From the NCBI GenBank assembly GCA_963751395.1, contig CAVVUC010000001.1, forward strand, positions 1,612,001 through 1,676,000: a stretch of 64,000 nt of DNA, in the 5' to 3' direction. Position 1 is the stretch's first letter, and the number at the start of each line of letters is the position of its first letter. Under the pieces are notes generated by a model. The model saw only the letters and a list, made by a program, of their open reading frames with translations, ran no database searches and had not been told where the DNA came from. The position numbers and the translations under genes were made by a program. This document shows positions 22,187-32,361 of the stretch, in pieces. Source of the DNA: CAVVUC01 sp963751395. Lineage in GTDB: Bacteria > Verrucomicrobiota > Verrucomicrobiia > Chthoniobacterales > Chthoniobacteraceae.

Positions 22187-23500
22187 ATGAATAAAAAAGC
22201 TGTTGTTATTTTCATCTGCCTCGCCTCGGTCTCGCTGTTCAGCGGCTGCAAGAAGATCCAGGCATTCGCACAAAACCATCTACAGCGGAAACCTGCCGTA
22301 GCGCAGGCGACGCCGACACCCACTCCTGCTCCGACGCCCGTGGCAGTGGAGGCTTCAGCGCCCGCGCCAGTTCATTCAGTGAGCAAGAATGCCTCGGTGG
22401 TCGCGTTTTGTTACCACAACGTCGAGGACGGCGGCAAAATGAAGTCGCTCACGATCACCAAAGCCGAGTTCGAGCGCCAGTTGCAGGAGATCAAAGACAA
22501 TGGCTTCACCGTGATTTCCATGCAGGATTTCCTCGCATGGCGTCGCGGCGAAAAGGACATCCCCGCAAAAAGCGCCATTATCACGCTGGATGACGGCTGG
22601 TATTCAAGTTATGCGGAAGCCTGGCCTATTCTGAAAAAATTCGGCTATCCATTCACCCTCTACGTTTACATCAACTACATCGGGAGCGGTGGTAAATCGC
22701 TGACGTGGGAGCAACTTGGCGAGTTGCGCGACGGCGGCGTGGACATTGGAAGTCATTCTTTTTCCCATTCCAATTTGCGATCGCCGGGCGGCGGCGTGGA
22801 CAAGCGCACGCAGGAAATGGTGAAAAAAGATGTCGCCGCGCTCGGTGTGGACGGCTGGCTGCGCAAAGAGGTCGTCGAATCGAAACGGCTGCTTGAAAAA
22901 CAACTCGGCATCAAGTGCAGCACTTTTGCATACCCCTTCGGCGTCTATAGCCCGAAGGTGCGCGAGTTTGTGAAGGAAGCCGGCTACGAGGCGGCGTTCA
23001 CGGTTTACGGACAAAAGCTCCATCCTTCGTCGCCATACGACCTGCTGGGACGTTATGCGATCGACGCAACCAAGCCGCAGATTTTTGCCGATGGCCTCAA
23101 GATGATCGGGGGCGGCGGGGGCGGAACTTACGCCGCGCTGCCCGATGCGGCGCAGTCGGCGAGCGTGTCGATGATCACGCAGCCGATGGAAGGCGAGACG
23201 ATTGCGGACCCAAAGCCGCTGCTCAAGGCCAACATCGCAACCATGGGCGACGTGGACCCTAAAAGCATCGAAATGCGCGTCAGCGGCTTCGGAGTCGTGC
23301 CTGCGCAATACGACCCGGCCACCAAGACGGTGTCGTACCAGGTGACACAAAAGCTGCGCGACAAAAACTATTCCGTGATCATCGTCGCCAAAGCCGGCGA
23401 GAAGCGCGTCGAGACCCGCTGGAGCTTTAGCTTCGACCCGACCGGCAAAGCCGCAGCCGCAAGCGCCTCTGCGGAGACTCAGCTCCCGCCGAAGCAGTAG
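22187..23500 (+). CDS. Polysaccharide deacetylase lipoprotein
   Basis: From ATG 22187 the product (437 residues) begins MNKKAVVIFICLASVSLFSG followed by Cys, a lipobox. A Thr/Pro-rich linker follows, then a NodB-type domain (about residues 65-290). The NodB motifs are ITLDDGW (metal-binding Asp), SHSFSHSNL (the His-x3-His pair) and FAYPFGVYS. The C-terminal about 110 residues form an Ig-like/beta domain. It probably removes acetyl groups from a cell-envelope polysaccharide at the membrane. It lies between purB and ffh and need not be functionally linked to either. Confidence 0.88.
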   Translation: MNKKAVVIFICLASVSLFSGCKKIQAFAQNHLQRKPAVAQATPTPTPAPTPVAVEASAPAPVHSVSKNASVVAFCYHNVEDGGKMKSLTITKAEFERQLQEIKDNGFTVISMQDFLAWRRGEKDIPAKSAIITLDDGWYSSYAEAWPILKKFGYPFTLYVYINYIGSGGKSLTWEQLGELRDGGVDIGSHSFSHSNLRSPGGGVDKRTQEMVKKDVAALGVDGWLRKEVVESKRLLEKQLGIKCSTFAYPFGVYSPKVREFVKEAGYEAAFTVYGQKLHPSSPYDLLGRYAIDATKPQIFADGLKMIGGGGGGTYAALPDAAQSASVSMITQPMEGETIADPKPLLKANIATMGDVDPKSIEMRVSGFGVVPAQYDPATKTVSYQVTQKLRDKNYSVIIVAKAGEKRVETRWSFSFDPTGKAAAASASAETQLPPKQ

Positions 23501-23506
23501 CAGCCG

Positions 23507-24838
<1,332 letters not shown>

Positions 24839-24844
24839 AAAACC

Positions 24845-25099
24845 ATGTCAGTATCAATCAGACTCCGCAGAGAAGGTTCGTTGAACAAGCCGTATTACAA
24901 AGTCGTCGTTGCCGACAAGCGCAGCCCGCGCGACGGCAAGTTCATCGAGCAGGTCGGCAACTACGATCCTAAAAAGCCGGGCGACAACTCGAAGATCGCT
25001 CTCGAGCGCATCGATTATTGGATTTCAAAAGGCGCCCAGCCTTCGGACACCGTCCGCAGCCTCATCAAAAAGGCGCGGAAGGCCGTCATCCCGGCATAA
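24845..25099 (+). CDS. rpsP: 30S ribosomal protein S16
   Basis: The 84-residue product begins MSVSIRLRREGSLNKPYYKV, contains VVADKRSPRDGKFIEQVG and YDPKKP, and matches S16 in length and motifs. It starts 6 bp after ffh. Confidence 0.97.
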   Translation: MSVSIRLRREGSLNKPYYKVVVADKRSPRDGKFIEQVGNYDPKKPGDNSKIALERIDYWISKGAQPSDTVRSLIKKARKAVIPA

Positions 25100-25153
25100 A
25101 ACTGGAGTGGTGGAGTTCCAATTCTCCACTGCCCGACTATTCCAATCAGCTCC

Positions 25154-25399
25154 GTGGAAGAGTTCCTCGAATACGTCATCAAGCAGCTCATCGAATTTCC
25201 CGATGAGATGGTGCTGACCAAGATCGAAACGCCGAAGAAGGTCATATTCAACCTCCGGCTGCGGCAGAGCGACGTCGGCAAGGTGATTGGCAAACACGGA
25301 TACAACATCGAGGCGATCCGGAACCTGCTGGACGCGGCCGCGTCGCGCCACGGCCAGCGCGCGTCGCTACAGATCCTCGAGGAAAAGGCCGCGGCGTAA
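25154..25399 (+). CDS. khpA: KH-domain RNA-binding protein KhpA
   Basis: The 81-residue product from GTG 25154 is a single type II KH domain with the GxxG loop in VIGKHGYNIEAIRNLL. In other bacteria KhpA pairs with KhpB and is encoded after rpsP, as here. The usual next genes rimM and trmD are absent. Confidence 0.92.
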   Translation: MEEFLEYVIKQLIEFPDEMVLTKIETPKKVIFNLRLRQSDVGKVIGKHGYNIEAIRNLLDAAASRHGQRASLQILEEKAAA

Positions 25400-25484
25400 A
25401 TCGCGTCGCGGTTTGCCTTTCTCACGGCGGGGGAGCAGCAGCACAGGCTCCGGGGTGCGTCTTGGCGCCGTCTCAGGGCTCAAG

Positions 25485-25532
25485 TTACAACTCCGCCAAA
25501 GAGCTCACGTGAACATCCGCCGGCAGTTTCAC
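25485..25532 (-). pseudogene. hicA remnant (first 15 codons only)
   Basis: The frame starts with GTG 25532, overlapping the hicB-like TGA as GTGA. It reads VKLPADVHVSSLAEL then TAA (25487-25485). HicA toxins usually open MKLPRDVSG-x-EL and extend about 60-80 residues with a catalytic His. Only the start survives, so the antitoxin is probably an orphan. Confidence 0.45.
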
Positions 25533-25756
25533 GTGACTGCAAGCTCGGGGTCGGTGACAAAATGCAGCTTCACCCGACTCGGAACCGGACTGCCGCTGGC
25601 TTCGAAATAGCCAGTCACCGCATCGAGAACCATTTCCTGCAACTCGCGCAAATCCGCACCTTGTGTGGTAATGCCGCCACCGCGTGGATCGTCCCAGGAG
25701 GCAACGAGGAAGGACGACTCTTCGTCTGGTTCGATGTTGAAAGTAATTTCTTTCAT
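25529..25756 (-). CDS. HicB-like antitoxin/DUF1902-type protein
   Basis: The 75-residue product MKEITFNIEPDEESSFLVAS then GITTQGADLRELQEMVLDAV has the partial-RNase-H HicB fold pattern (beta strands followed by the L-x-EL-x-EMV-x-DAV helix). The C-terminal DNA-binding tail of long HicB proteins is missing, so it is the short form. The position upstream of a VKLP-type relic supports a former HicBA module. Confidence 0.75.
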   Translation of the reverse strand: MKEITFNIEPDEESSFLVASWDDPRGGGITTQGADLRELQEMVLDAVTGYFEASGSPVPSRVKLHFVTDPELAVT

Positions 25757-25947
25757 TGAGCCGAAGGTTAGCGCAAAGGAGCGCAGGTCACAAGACGCGA
25801 AAAAACGCCCCGCCTTTCACCACGTCACCCTCTCCGTCGATACATCCTTCGCGGTGGAGAACGACCCGCCACCAGGGCAGCGGTGTTTTTTGACGCCAAA
25901 ATTCAATCCCGCTTGCCACTCGCGGCGGGTTTGCTTCAAAGTGCGAC

Positions 25948-27507
25948 ATGGCAACCGATTGCGCTTCCATTGACGCCGGTCTTTACAAATCGGCGGACGA
26001 TTTCTTCCCCGAACAATCCGGCACGGCGCTGACTTACGACGACGTCACGCTCGCCACGCTTTACTCCGAAATTCTCCCGCGCGATGCGGACCTCGAGAGC
26101 ACGATAGCGGAGGGAGTGCATCTGCAGTTGCCGATCATTTCGGCGGACATGGACACCGTCACCGAATCGCGCATGGCGATCGCGATGGCGCTTAACGGCG
26201 GGCTGGGCTTGATTCATTACAACATGGCCGAGCGGCAACAACTGTCGGAAGTGAGCCGGGTGAAAAACAACGTCCACGGCTTGATCCAGGATCCGATCAA
26301 GGTCGCGCCCACCCAGCTCATCGGCGACGTGCTGGAGTTGATCGAGCAGCGGAGGTTTTCGTTCAGCACGTTTCCCGTGGTCGATGAAAGCGGCACGCTC
26401 ATCGGCCTGCTCGCGGGCCACGTGGTGAAGCGCCGCTATGCATCGCGAAAAGTGAGCGAGGCGATGACTCCGCGCAACGCGGTGCAGACCATCCGGCAAA
26501 GCGAACTTGGCTCCGATCCGATCGCGACGGCGGACAAGTTTTTCAACGATCACATCGGCATCCACAAGCTGCTCGTCGTCGATGCCGGGGACAAGCTGCG
26601 CGGCCTTTTTACCCTCAGCGACATCGAGCGGATCACGCAGGCGAGCAGCGTTCAGCGCAAGCCTGCGCGCGACGCAAAGTTCCGCCTCCTCTGCGGTGCC
26701 GCCGTGTCGGCGCCCCGCGATTCGAGCGGCGAACTCGACAAGGAGCGCATCGTCGAGCACATCGGAGCGCTCGTGGAACGCGGCGTCGATGTCGTTGCCG
26801 TCTCGACTGCGCACGGCCACAGCAGAGGCGTTGGCGAAACAGTGCGGTTGATCCGGGAGACGTTTCCCTCGCTGCCGATCATCGCCGGCAATGTCACCAG
26901 CGCGGCCGGCATCGAGTTCCTCGCCGACTGCGGAGCCAACGCGATCAAAGTCGGCCAGGGTCCCGGCTCGATTTGCACCACGCGCATCGTCGCGGGTGTC
27001 GGCATTCCGCAACTCACGGCGCTCTACGTCGCATCGAAAGCCGCGGCGAAGAAAGGCGTGTCCCTTATTGCCGACGGCGGCATCTCGAAATCCGGGGACA
27101 TCGTCAAAGCCCTCACACTGGCGCACTCGGTCATCTGCGGCGGCCTGCTCGCGGGCTGTCCCGAAGCGCCGGGCGAGATCATGGAAATCAACGGCAAGCT
27201 CTACAAACAGTATCGCGGCATGGGCAGCGTCGCCGCGATGAAAGCGGGTTCCGCCGCGCGCTACGGACACACCATCAATGCCGCGCGCAAAGTCGCAGCC
27301 GAGGGGGTCGAGGCGTTAAAGGAAGTCTCGGCGTCACTCGACTCCGTGCTCACCCAACTTGTCGGCGGCATCCAGTCCGGCATGGGTTATCTCGGCGCGT
27401 GCAACCTCGGACAATTGCGCGAACGTGCGCGATTCATCCGCGTCACGCCGGCGGGCCAGCGCGAATCCGCGCCGCACGACATCGTGGAAGTGAAAACGGG
27501 AGCCTGA
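25948..27507 (+). CDS. guaB: Inosine-5'-monophosphate dehydrogenase
   Basis: The 519-residue product contains the (beta/alpha)8 barrel interrupted by two CBS domains (about residues 115-235). It has the catalytic loop GPGSICTTR with the Cys nucleophile, YRGMGSVAAM in the flap region, and GGIQSGMGYLGA near the C-terminus. It oxidises IMP to XMP, the committed step to GMP. It is convergent with the sugar transporter at 27547, separated by a short hairpin. Confidence 0.97.
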   Translation: MATDCASIDAGLYKSADDFFPEQSGTALTYDDVTLATLYSEILPRDADLESTIAEGVHLQLPIISADMDTVTESRMAIAMALNGGLGLIHYNMAERQQLSEVSRVKNNVHGLIQDPIKVAPTQLIGDVLELIEQRRFSFSTFPVVDESGTLIGLLAGHVVKRRYASRKVSEAMTPRNAVQTIRQSELGSDPIATADKFFNDHIGIHKLLVVDAGDKLRGLFTLSDIERITQASSVQRKPARDAKFRLLCGAAVSAPRDSSGELDKERIVEHIGALVERGVDVVAVSTAHGHSRGVGETVRLIRETFPSLPIIAGNVTSAAGIEFLADCGANAIKVGQGPGSICTTRIVAGVGIPQLTALYVASKAAAKKGVSLIADGGISKSGDIVKALTLAHSVICGGLLAGCPEAPGEIMEINGKLYKQYRGMGSVAAMKAGSAARYGHTINAARKVAAEGVEALKEVSASLDSVLTQLVGGIQSGMGYLGACNLGQLRERARFIRVTPAGQRESAPHDIVEVKTGA

Positions 27508-27519
27508 GTTTTAAGCATC

Positions 27520-27540
27520 TGCCGGAAACGATGTCCGGCA
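27520..27540. terminator. Hairpin between convergent guaB and transporter genes
   Basis: TGCCGGA (27520-27526) pairs perfectly with TCCGGCA (27534-27540) around a 7-base loop. There is no T-run on either side. A bidirectional termination role is plausible from position only. Confidence 0.4.
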
Positions 27541-27546
27541 ATCGTG

Positions 27547-28992
27547 CTAAGGAACAAGTCCGGCCTTCCGGCGTTCCTCGAGTTGCGCATGCACGTTTGC
27601 CATGTAGGCCTCGGTGATGGGGAACTTGACGGCGAGGATGAGCGCCAGAAAAGCGAACACGATGTTTGGAACGAAGGTGAACCATTGGAGCCGGGTTAGG
27701 ACAAAGTCAGGCTGCAGATGGATCTTGGGATCGAAGGCGGCGAATCTCAGGAGATAGCCGACGAGAACGACGCAGAGGGAGACCTCCATTTTGTAAACGA
27801 AGTTGACGACAGCCGTGAACAAGCCCTCGCGCCGCTTGCCGTTCTCGAGTTCATCGACATCGCAGATGTCCGGCACAATGGCATCGCGAAGCACGATCGC
27901 CACGGCGACGAGCGGAGCGAGGAGCAGCGCGGCGATGAGTTGCAAATAGGGGGAGACCGCCTGCACATCCAGCGCGGTGATGTGGAAGGTGTCCGCGATG
28001 AACTGCAACGCTCGCGAATGGGGCGTGTAGAGAAAGGGAACGATGCAGGCCTGGAACAGGGCGATCGCGGAACCGATGATCACGGCCATCCGCTTTCCGA
28101 TCTTCTTGGAGAGTTTCGGAACGAAGGGCAACGCAGCGACGGAAACCACCACGGTCAGCATGGTGCCGATGCCGACGATCTTCATCGCGAGGTCTTTGTT
28201 TCCGGCGCAGACGTAATAGACGTTGATGTAAAAGACGAGCGAGTTGAAGACCACGATGCCGAACATGGCGAAGAAGCGGAGCGCCAGGTAGGTGACGAAC
28301 GGGCCGATCCGAAAGGCTTCCCGAAGCGCTTGAAAGATCGGCGTGGGCGTCGGTTTGGCGTGGGCGAATCGCTCGGTGCAGGCAAACACCGGGACCAGTC
28401 CGGTGATGATGACGAGCAGCGCCATGCCGGCGGAAATCCAGCGGATGCCGTTGATTTCTCCGCCAAAGACCGGTCTCAGCGCGAGCCAGTAGGTCCAGCC
28501 CACGGCGAGCACCACGATCTGCAGATACACGGTGCGAATCGCCATGACCCGTGCCCGCTCGTGGTAGTCGTCGGTGAGTTCGTAGCCGAGTGCGTAGTGG
28601 GTCATCGAGAAGATGCCCCATGTCGTGTAGTAAACGGTGGCGAACGCGATGAGGTAAATGGTTTGCCATGCTTTCGGCCATGCCGGGTTGGCCCACCAGA
28701 TCCCCGCGAGCACAAGCGCTCCGGCGAACGACATGGCCACAAGGAACGGTTTTCGCCGGCCCCAGCGCGTGTGCGTGTTGTCTGAAAAATGGCCGATGAA
28801 CGGACCAAGCAAACCGTCCACCAGACGCGGGACGATGATGATCCAACTGAGCATCACGGAATCGATGCCGAAGCCCGTGTTGAAGATCGGCATCACGAGG
28901 CCGAACGTCTGAATCATCAGCGCATCGGCGATCGTGCCCACACCCCAAAGCCACATCGTTGATTTGGGGGCGGAGTAGGGGATGTGAGACAT
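27547..28992 (-). CDS. GPH-type sugar:cation symporter (MFS superfamily)
   Basis: The 481-residue product has about 12 hydrophobic segments. The cytoplasmic loop motif TRWGRRKPFL after helix 2 and PRLVDGLLGPFIGHFSDNT before it are typical of the glycoside-pentoside-hexuronide family. It would import mono- or disaccharides with Na+ or H+. It is the last gene of the carbohydrate run, 21 bp after the fucosidase, so fucose, xylose or rhamnose-derived sugars are likely substrates, by inference. Confidence 0.88.
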   Translation of the reverse strand: MSHIPYSAPKSTMWLWGVGTIADALMIQTFGLVMPIFNTGFGIDSVMLSWIIIVPRLVDGLLGPFIGHFSDNTHTRWGRRKPFLVAMSFAGALVLAGIWWANPAWPKAWQTIYLIAFATVYYTTWGIFSMTHYALGYELTDDYHERARVMAIRTVYLQIVVLAVGWTYWLALRPVFGGEINGIRWISAGMALLVIITGLVPVFACTERFAHAKPTPTPIFQALREAFRIGPFVTYLALRFFAMFGIVVFNSLVFYINVYYVCAGNKDLAMKIVGIGTMLTVVVSVAALPFVPKLSKKIGKRMAVIIGSAIALFQACIVPFLYTPHSRALQFIADTFHITALDVQAVSPYLQLIAALLLAPLVAVAIVLRDAIVPDICDVDELENGKRREGLFTAVVNFVYKMEVSLCVVLVGYLLRFAAFDPKIHLQPDFVLTRLQWFTFVPNIVFAFLALILAVKFPITEAYMANVHAQLEERRKAGLVP

Positions 28993-29013
28993 GGGGGTTC
29001 TTGATTTGCGAGG

Positions 29014-30492
29014 CTACGCACGGCCCGTGGGACTGGCGAGCGGATCTTGCGGAGTGACGAGCATCTCCAAAACTTCGTGCGGTTCGTCAGGCGCGATGCG
29101 GTTGAACGGAATGAGAACGCTTATTCCATCCCACGAAAAGGTCACGGCAGAACCGTCGCGCATCCGGGTGACGGAGCGGACGCCGGCGATGACAGAGCCC
29201 GCCGTGATCTCGATGGGATCCTCCGCGATTGCGTGGAGAAACCACGAGTCTCCCCGCGCAGCGATGGGGACATTCGCCTCGACACCTTCCGGCGCGGGAT
29301 CGACGCCTCGGATTGATGAGCCGAATGTTTTCATCCAGTCCTCGATCTCCTGCATGCCCCGGTAAAAGGGTCCGGGAAGTGTGCCGTCGGAACGCGGGCC
29401 GCAGTTGGCGAGAAACGCGCCACCCCAGCCCTTTGAGCGGGCGAGCAGTGCGAGCATGGTGGCCGTCGGCGAGTAGGCTTCTTCGTTGGCCCGCGTGTAA
29501 CCCCAATGCGGCGCGTTCCAGATGCGCTCCTGTTCCCACCAGCCCGGCGGGCGCGTTGGCGCTTCGCCGAACTCGACGGTGTAATAGTCGCCGGGAAAAG
29601 TGCCGCCGGTTTTTTTCCAACGACAATTGCCGCGATTGTTGAGGACAATGCCCGGCTGGAGTGCGCGGATTTCCTCGATGGAAATATCCGAGCCGCAACC
29701 GCCATCGAACCAGAGCACGTCAATCTTCCCATAGCGCGTAAGAAGCTCCGTGAGCTGCCTGCGGCAGAGTTCCTTGTTCCTCCGCTCAATCTCAGGGGGA
29801 AACGGAGGAGGCGCGTAAACCTTGTGGTTCATGTCGAAAGGCGGGCGTCCAAGGATCGGCGGCAGCGACGAGTTCCCGATGCCGCCTTCACTGCGATAGT
29901 TGAACGAGCGATACTCGCGGTCGAGCCACCAATCGACGCCCGAAAAATAGAGCCCGACACGGAGCCCATTCGCGCGACAAGCCTCGACGAATTCCTTCAC
30001 GAGATCGCGTCCGCCGAGATGCGTGCGCACCCCCATGTCCGTGGTGTCGGTCGGGAAGAGCGTGTAGCCGTCGTGATGTTTCGTGGTCAGCACTGCGTAG
30101 TCAAAACCGGCGGCCTTCGCCGCGCGCAGCCACTCGTTCGGGTTGTATTTCTCCGCCCGGAATCTCTCGGCGAGTTTCCAATACTCCGTCGGCGTGAGCT
30201 TCCGGTCGTGCCCGAGGTTCGCGATCATCGACCACGAAAGATCGGCGTCGCCATCGACCGAGGCGATGCCCCAGTGAATGAACAACCCGAGCGGCGCGCG
30301 GCCAAACCACTGCGCGTCGGGATGCTCGTTGCGGTCGCCTTTCAACCCGGCCGTCACCTTCTCGCGCATTCGCCCGGCAATAAGCTTTTCGCGATCCGCC
30401 CCGCCCGGATCCTGGCCGAGCGCCGCCGCCTGCCCGGCGGCATTGCGTTTCATTTCCTCCTCGATATTGGAACCCGGGCGGTTTTGATTCAT
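29014..30492 (-). CDS. Alpha-L-fucosidase (GH29)
   Basis: The 492-residue product has the GH29 barrel. Visible motifs are GLFIHWGIASVDG, TTKHHDGYTLFPTDTTD, and the nucleophile region IDVLWFDGG with Asp263. A beta-sandwich C-terminal domain follows (about residues 390-490). It lacks a clear signal peptide, so it may act in the cytoplasm or periplasm on imported oligosaccharides. ATG 30492 overlaps the preceding gene's TGA as ATGA. Confidence 0.92.
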   Translation of the reverse strand: MNQNRPGSNIEEEMKRNAAGQAAALGQDPGGADREKLIAGRMREKVTAGLKGDRNEHPDAQWFGRAPLGLFIHWGIASVDGDADLSWSMIANLGHDRKLTPTEYWKLAERFRAEKYNPNEWLRAAKAAGFDYAVLTTKHHDGYTLFPTDTTDMGVRTHLGGRDLVKEFVEACRANGLRVGLYFSGVDWWLDREYRSFNYRSEGGIGNSSLPPILGRPPFDMNHKVYAPPPFPPEIERRNKELCRRQLTELLTRYGKIDVLWFDGGCGSDISIEEIRALQPGIVLNNRGNCRWKKTGGTFPGDYYTVEFGEAPTRPPGWWEQERIWNAPHWGYTRANEEAYSPTATMLALLARSKGWGGAFLANCGPRSDGTLPGPFYRGMQEIEDWMKTFGSSIRGVDPAPEGVEANVPIAARGDSWFLHAIAEDPIEITAGSVIAGVRSVTRMRDGSAVTFSWDGISVLIPFNRIAPDEPHEVLEMLVTPQDPLASPTGRA

Positions 30493-32321
30493 GGCTGTGG
30501 TTTTGCTCCGGCAGCGTGGGCGGCAATTTCTTCGGCCCCGAGGGCGCGGTTAAAAACGCGGATGTCCTGCAGCCCGCCGATGTACGGTTCCTTCGATGTT
30601 TTGAACGAGCCGAACATTCCCGCTGCGGTCTTGTCTTCGGTTTTGTGCCGGATGTTATCGGTGGTCGCCGAAGCTTTGCCGTTGAGGTAAACCGTGGCCC
30701 TGCCGTTGTCGAAAACACATGCCACGAGCTTTTGTTCGCCGGCGTTGTATGCGTTCGGAACGGCGACATCGGTGAACGATTCCTTGCTTCCGATCCGGAA
30801 AATCAGCGCCCCTGTTTTTGAAAGACGCACGCCCCAGCCGGACTCGCCCTTCTTCGGGGCGCGCTCCAGCACCACCTGCTCGGCCCGCGCTTTCGGGCGC
30901 ATCGTGAACTCAGCCGTGATCGCACCGCCCAATCCGACTTCGCGTCCAAAGAACCCGAAGCGCCCGTCGCCGAAGGTCATCGATCTGCCCTGGAGGATTT
31001 GCCAGATGGGGTCGGTGACGGCTTGGAATGGCTTGCTCTGGAGCACCCTTTGGTCGGTGCTTGCGGGCTTGAAAAACTGGACATCGTCCACTTCCAGCCA
31101 TTGGCCCGCGTCCGCGTCCGACTCGAAGCCGACCGTCGCGGACTGGTTTTTTACCTCGATGTTTTCAATCACGATGCGCTTCCACTCGCTTGTCGCGGGA
31201 ATGTCCGCCGACTTCTCCCCGCCGCCGTTGCCGGACACGCGCATCCTCGCGACGCGCTGGCCGCCGGAACTCCGCACCATCGCTGTTGCGGTGTAACTGC
31301 CGTTCAAGATGTATTGCAGCGTCTGGCTCGTGCTGACCTTGCTCGCGGCGTTCGAGCCGAGACGAAGCATGGCATTGCCGATGAGGGCTCCTTCATTCAC
31401 CACCTTGCTCGCATCGACGTCGCCGGCTTCCAGCCACGCGATCGGATTCTGCGGATCGACACGGTCGAGGTTGTATTCGAAGCCCTCGTTGGCGAGCAGG
31501 TTGGCTCCGGGATAATCCTTCGCGTAATACCGGAAGTAATCGAAGTCCGCCTCGCCGGGGAACACGCTCGTGTCGATGTCCTTGCCGAAGCCGTTGAGCG
31601 CCGTCAGCCACACGTTTTGCTGGCCGCGAATCCGGTCGTAATCCACGCGCGCGACTTCCCTTCCGTTGTCGTAGAAGATGATGCCCTGCGGTGTGTATTC
31701 GTAGGCGTCGAGGAACCATCCGCCCGGCAGCAGCTCGATCGGAATGTGAAAACGGCACGGCCACGGATAGCCGTCGTTCATTTCCTTCGGGCTGATCACG
31801 TCGTAAAGGTTGTTCGTGCTGATGAGATTGGGATTGTCGATCTCGGACGAGTCGATCTCGAAAAGGACGTTCTCAACCGGAGTCGTCGGGTCGAGCTTCT
31901 GTTCGCCCAAAACATTCAGAGTCGGCCCGCGCTGCCAGAACGCGCAGTGAACGCCGTGGTTGCCTTTCAAGAACGGACGGTAGCGGCACTCGTAATACCC
32001 GTAGCCGAACCGCTTCTTCGTGATCAAACCGCCGCCCGTGAACTCCTTCTTTCCGTTGAGCGTTTCATAATCCACACGGACGTGCAGCTCCCCGCCGGAG
32101 ACGCTCACGTTTTCCTTCCGATTCAAGCCGTTGATGTGCGAGAAATTCGCTTCGCCGCCGCGCCGGTCCGAACGGTAAACCCAGTCGTTTTCGTTCACTT
32201 TGCCGCCATCGAAATTGTCTTCAAAAAGGAGCTTGTAGTCTCCTGACGGCGGCTTTGCGTGCAAGGCTGGAGCGACAAAAGCCAGGAGTGCAAAAAGGGG
32301 AAGCGCGGATTTGAGGTGCAT
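30489..32321 (-). CDS. GH16-like secreted hydrolase with C-terminal LamG domain
   Basis: From ATG 32321 the product (about 610 residues) has a signal peptide (PLFALLAFVAPALHA). It then has a GH16-type jelly-roll with the catalytic pattern FEIDSSEID (E-x-D-x-x-E) and the typical GGLITKKRFGYGYYECR. A CBM-like beta domain follows (about residues 260-410) and then a LamG/concanavalin domain (about 430-600). GH16 enzymes cut beta-1,3/1,4 glucans, galactans or related seaweed and plant polymers; the exact substrate is not visible. ATG 32345 is an alternative start. Confidence 0.85.
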   Translation of the reverse strand: MHLKSALPLFALLAFVAPALHAKPPSGDYKLLFEDNFDGGKVNENDWVYRSDRRGGEANFSHINGLNRKENVSVSGGELHVRVDYETLNGKKEFTGGGLITKKRFGYGYYECRYRPFLKGNHGVHCAFWQRGPTLNVLGEQKLDPTTPVENVLFEIDSSEIDNPNLISTNNLYDVISPKEMNDGYPWPCRFHIPIELLPGGWFLDAYEYTPQGIIFYDNGREVARVDYDRIRGQQNVWLTALNGFGKDIDTSVFPGEADFDYFRYYAKDYPGANLLANEGFEYNLDRVDPQNPIAWLEAGDVDASKVVNEGALIGNAMLRLGSNAASKVSTSQTLQYILNGSYTATAMVRSSGGQRVARMRVSGNGGGEKSADIPATSEWKRIVIENIEVKNQSATVGFESDADAGQWLEVDDVQFFKPASTDQRVLQSKPFQAVTDPIWQILQGRSMTFGDGRFGFFGREVGLGGAITAEFTMRPKARAEQVVLERAPKKGESGWGVRLSKTGALIFRIGSKESFTDVAVPNAYNAGEQKLVACVFDNGRATVYLNGKASATTDNIRHKTEDKTAAGMFGSFKTSKEPYIGGLQDIRVFNRALGAEEIAAHAAGAKPQP

Positions 32322-32361
32322 AGGAATCGGTTTGATGGACGCCATTGAGTCTGGAACGGGT

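Noticed and set aside
29506..32246. Long plus-strand frames opposite GH29 and GH16
   Set aside because: Shadows; no recognisable domains and atypical composition.
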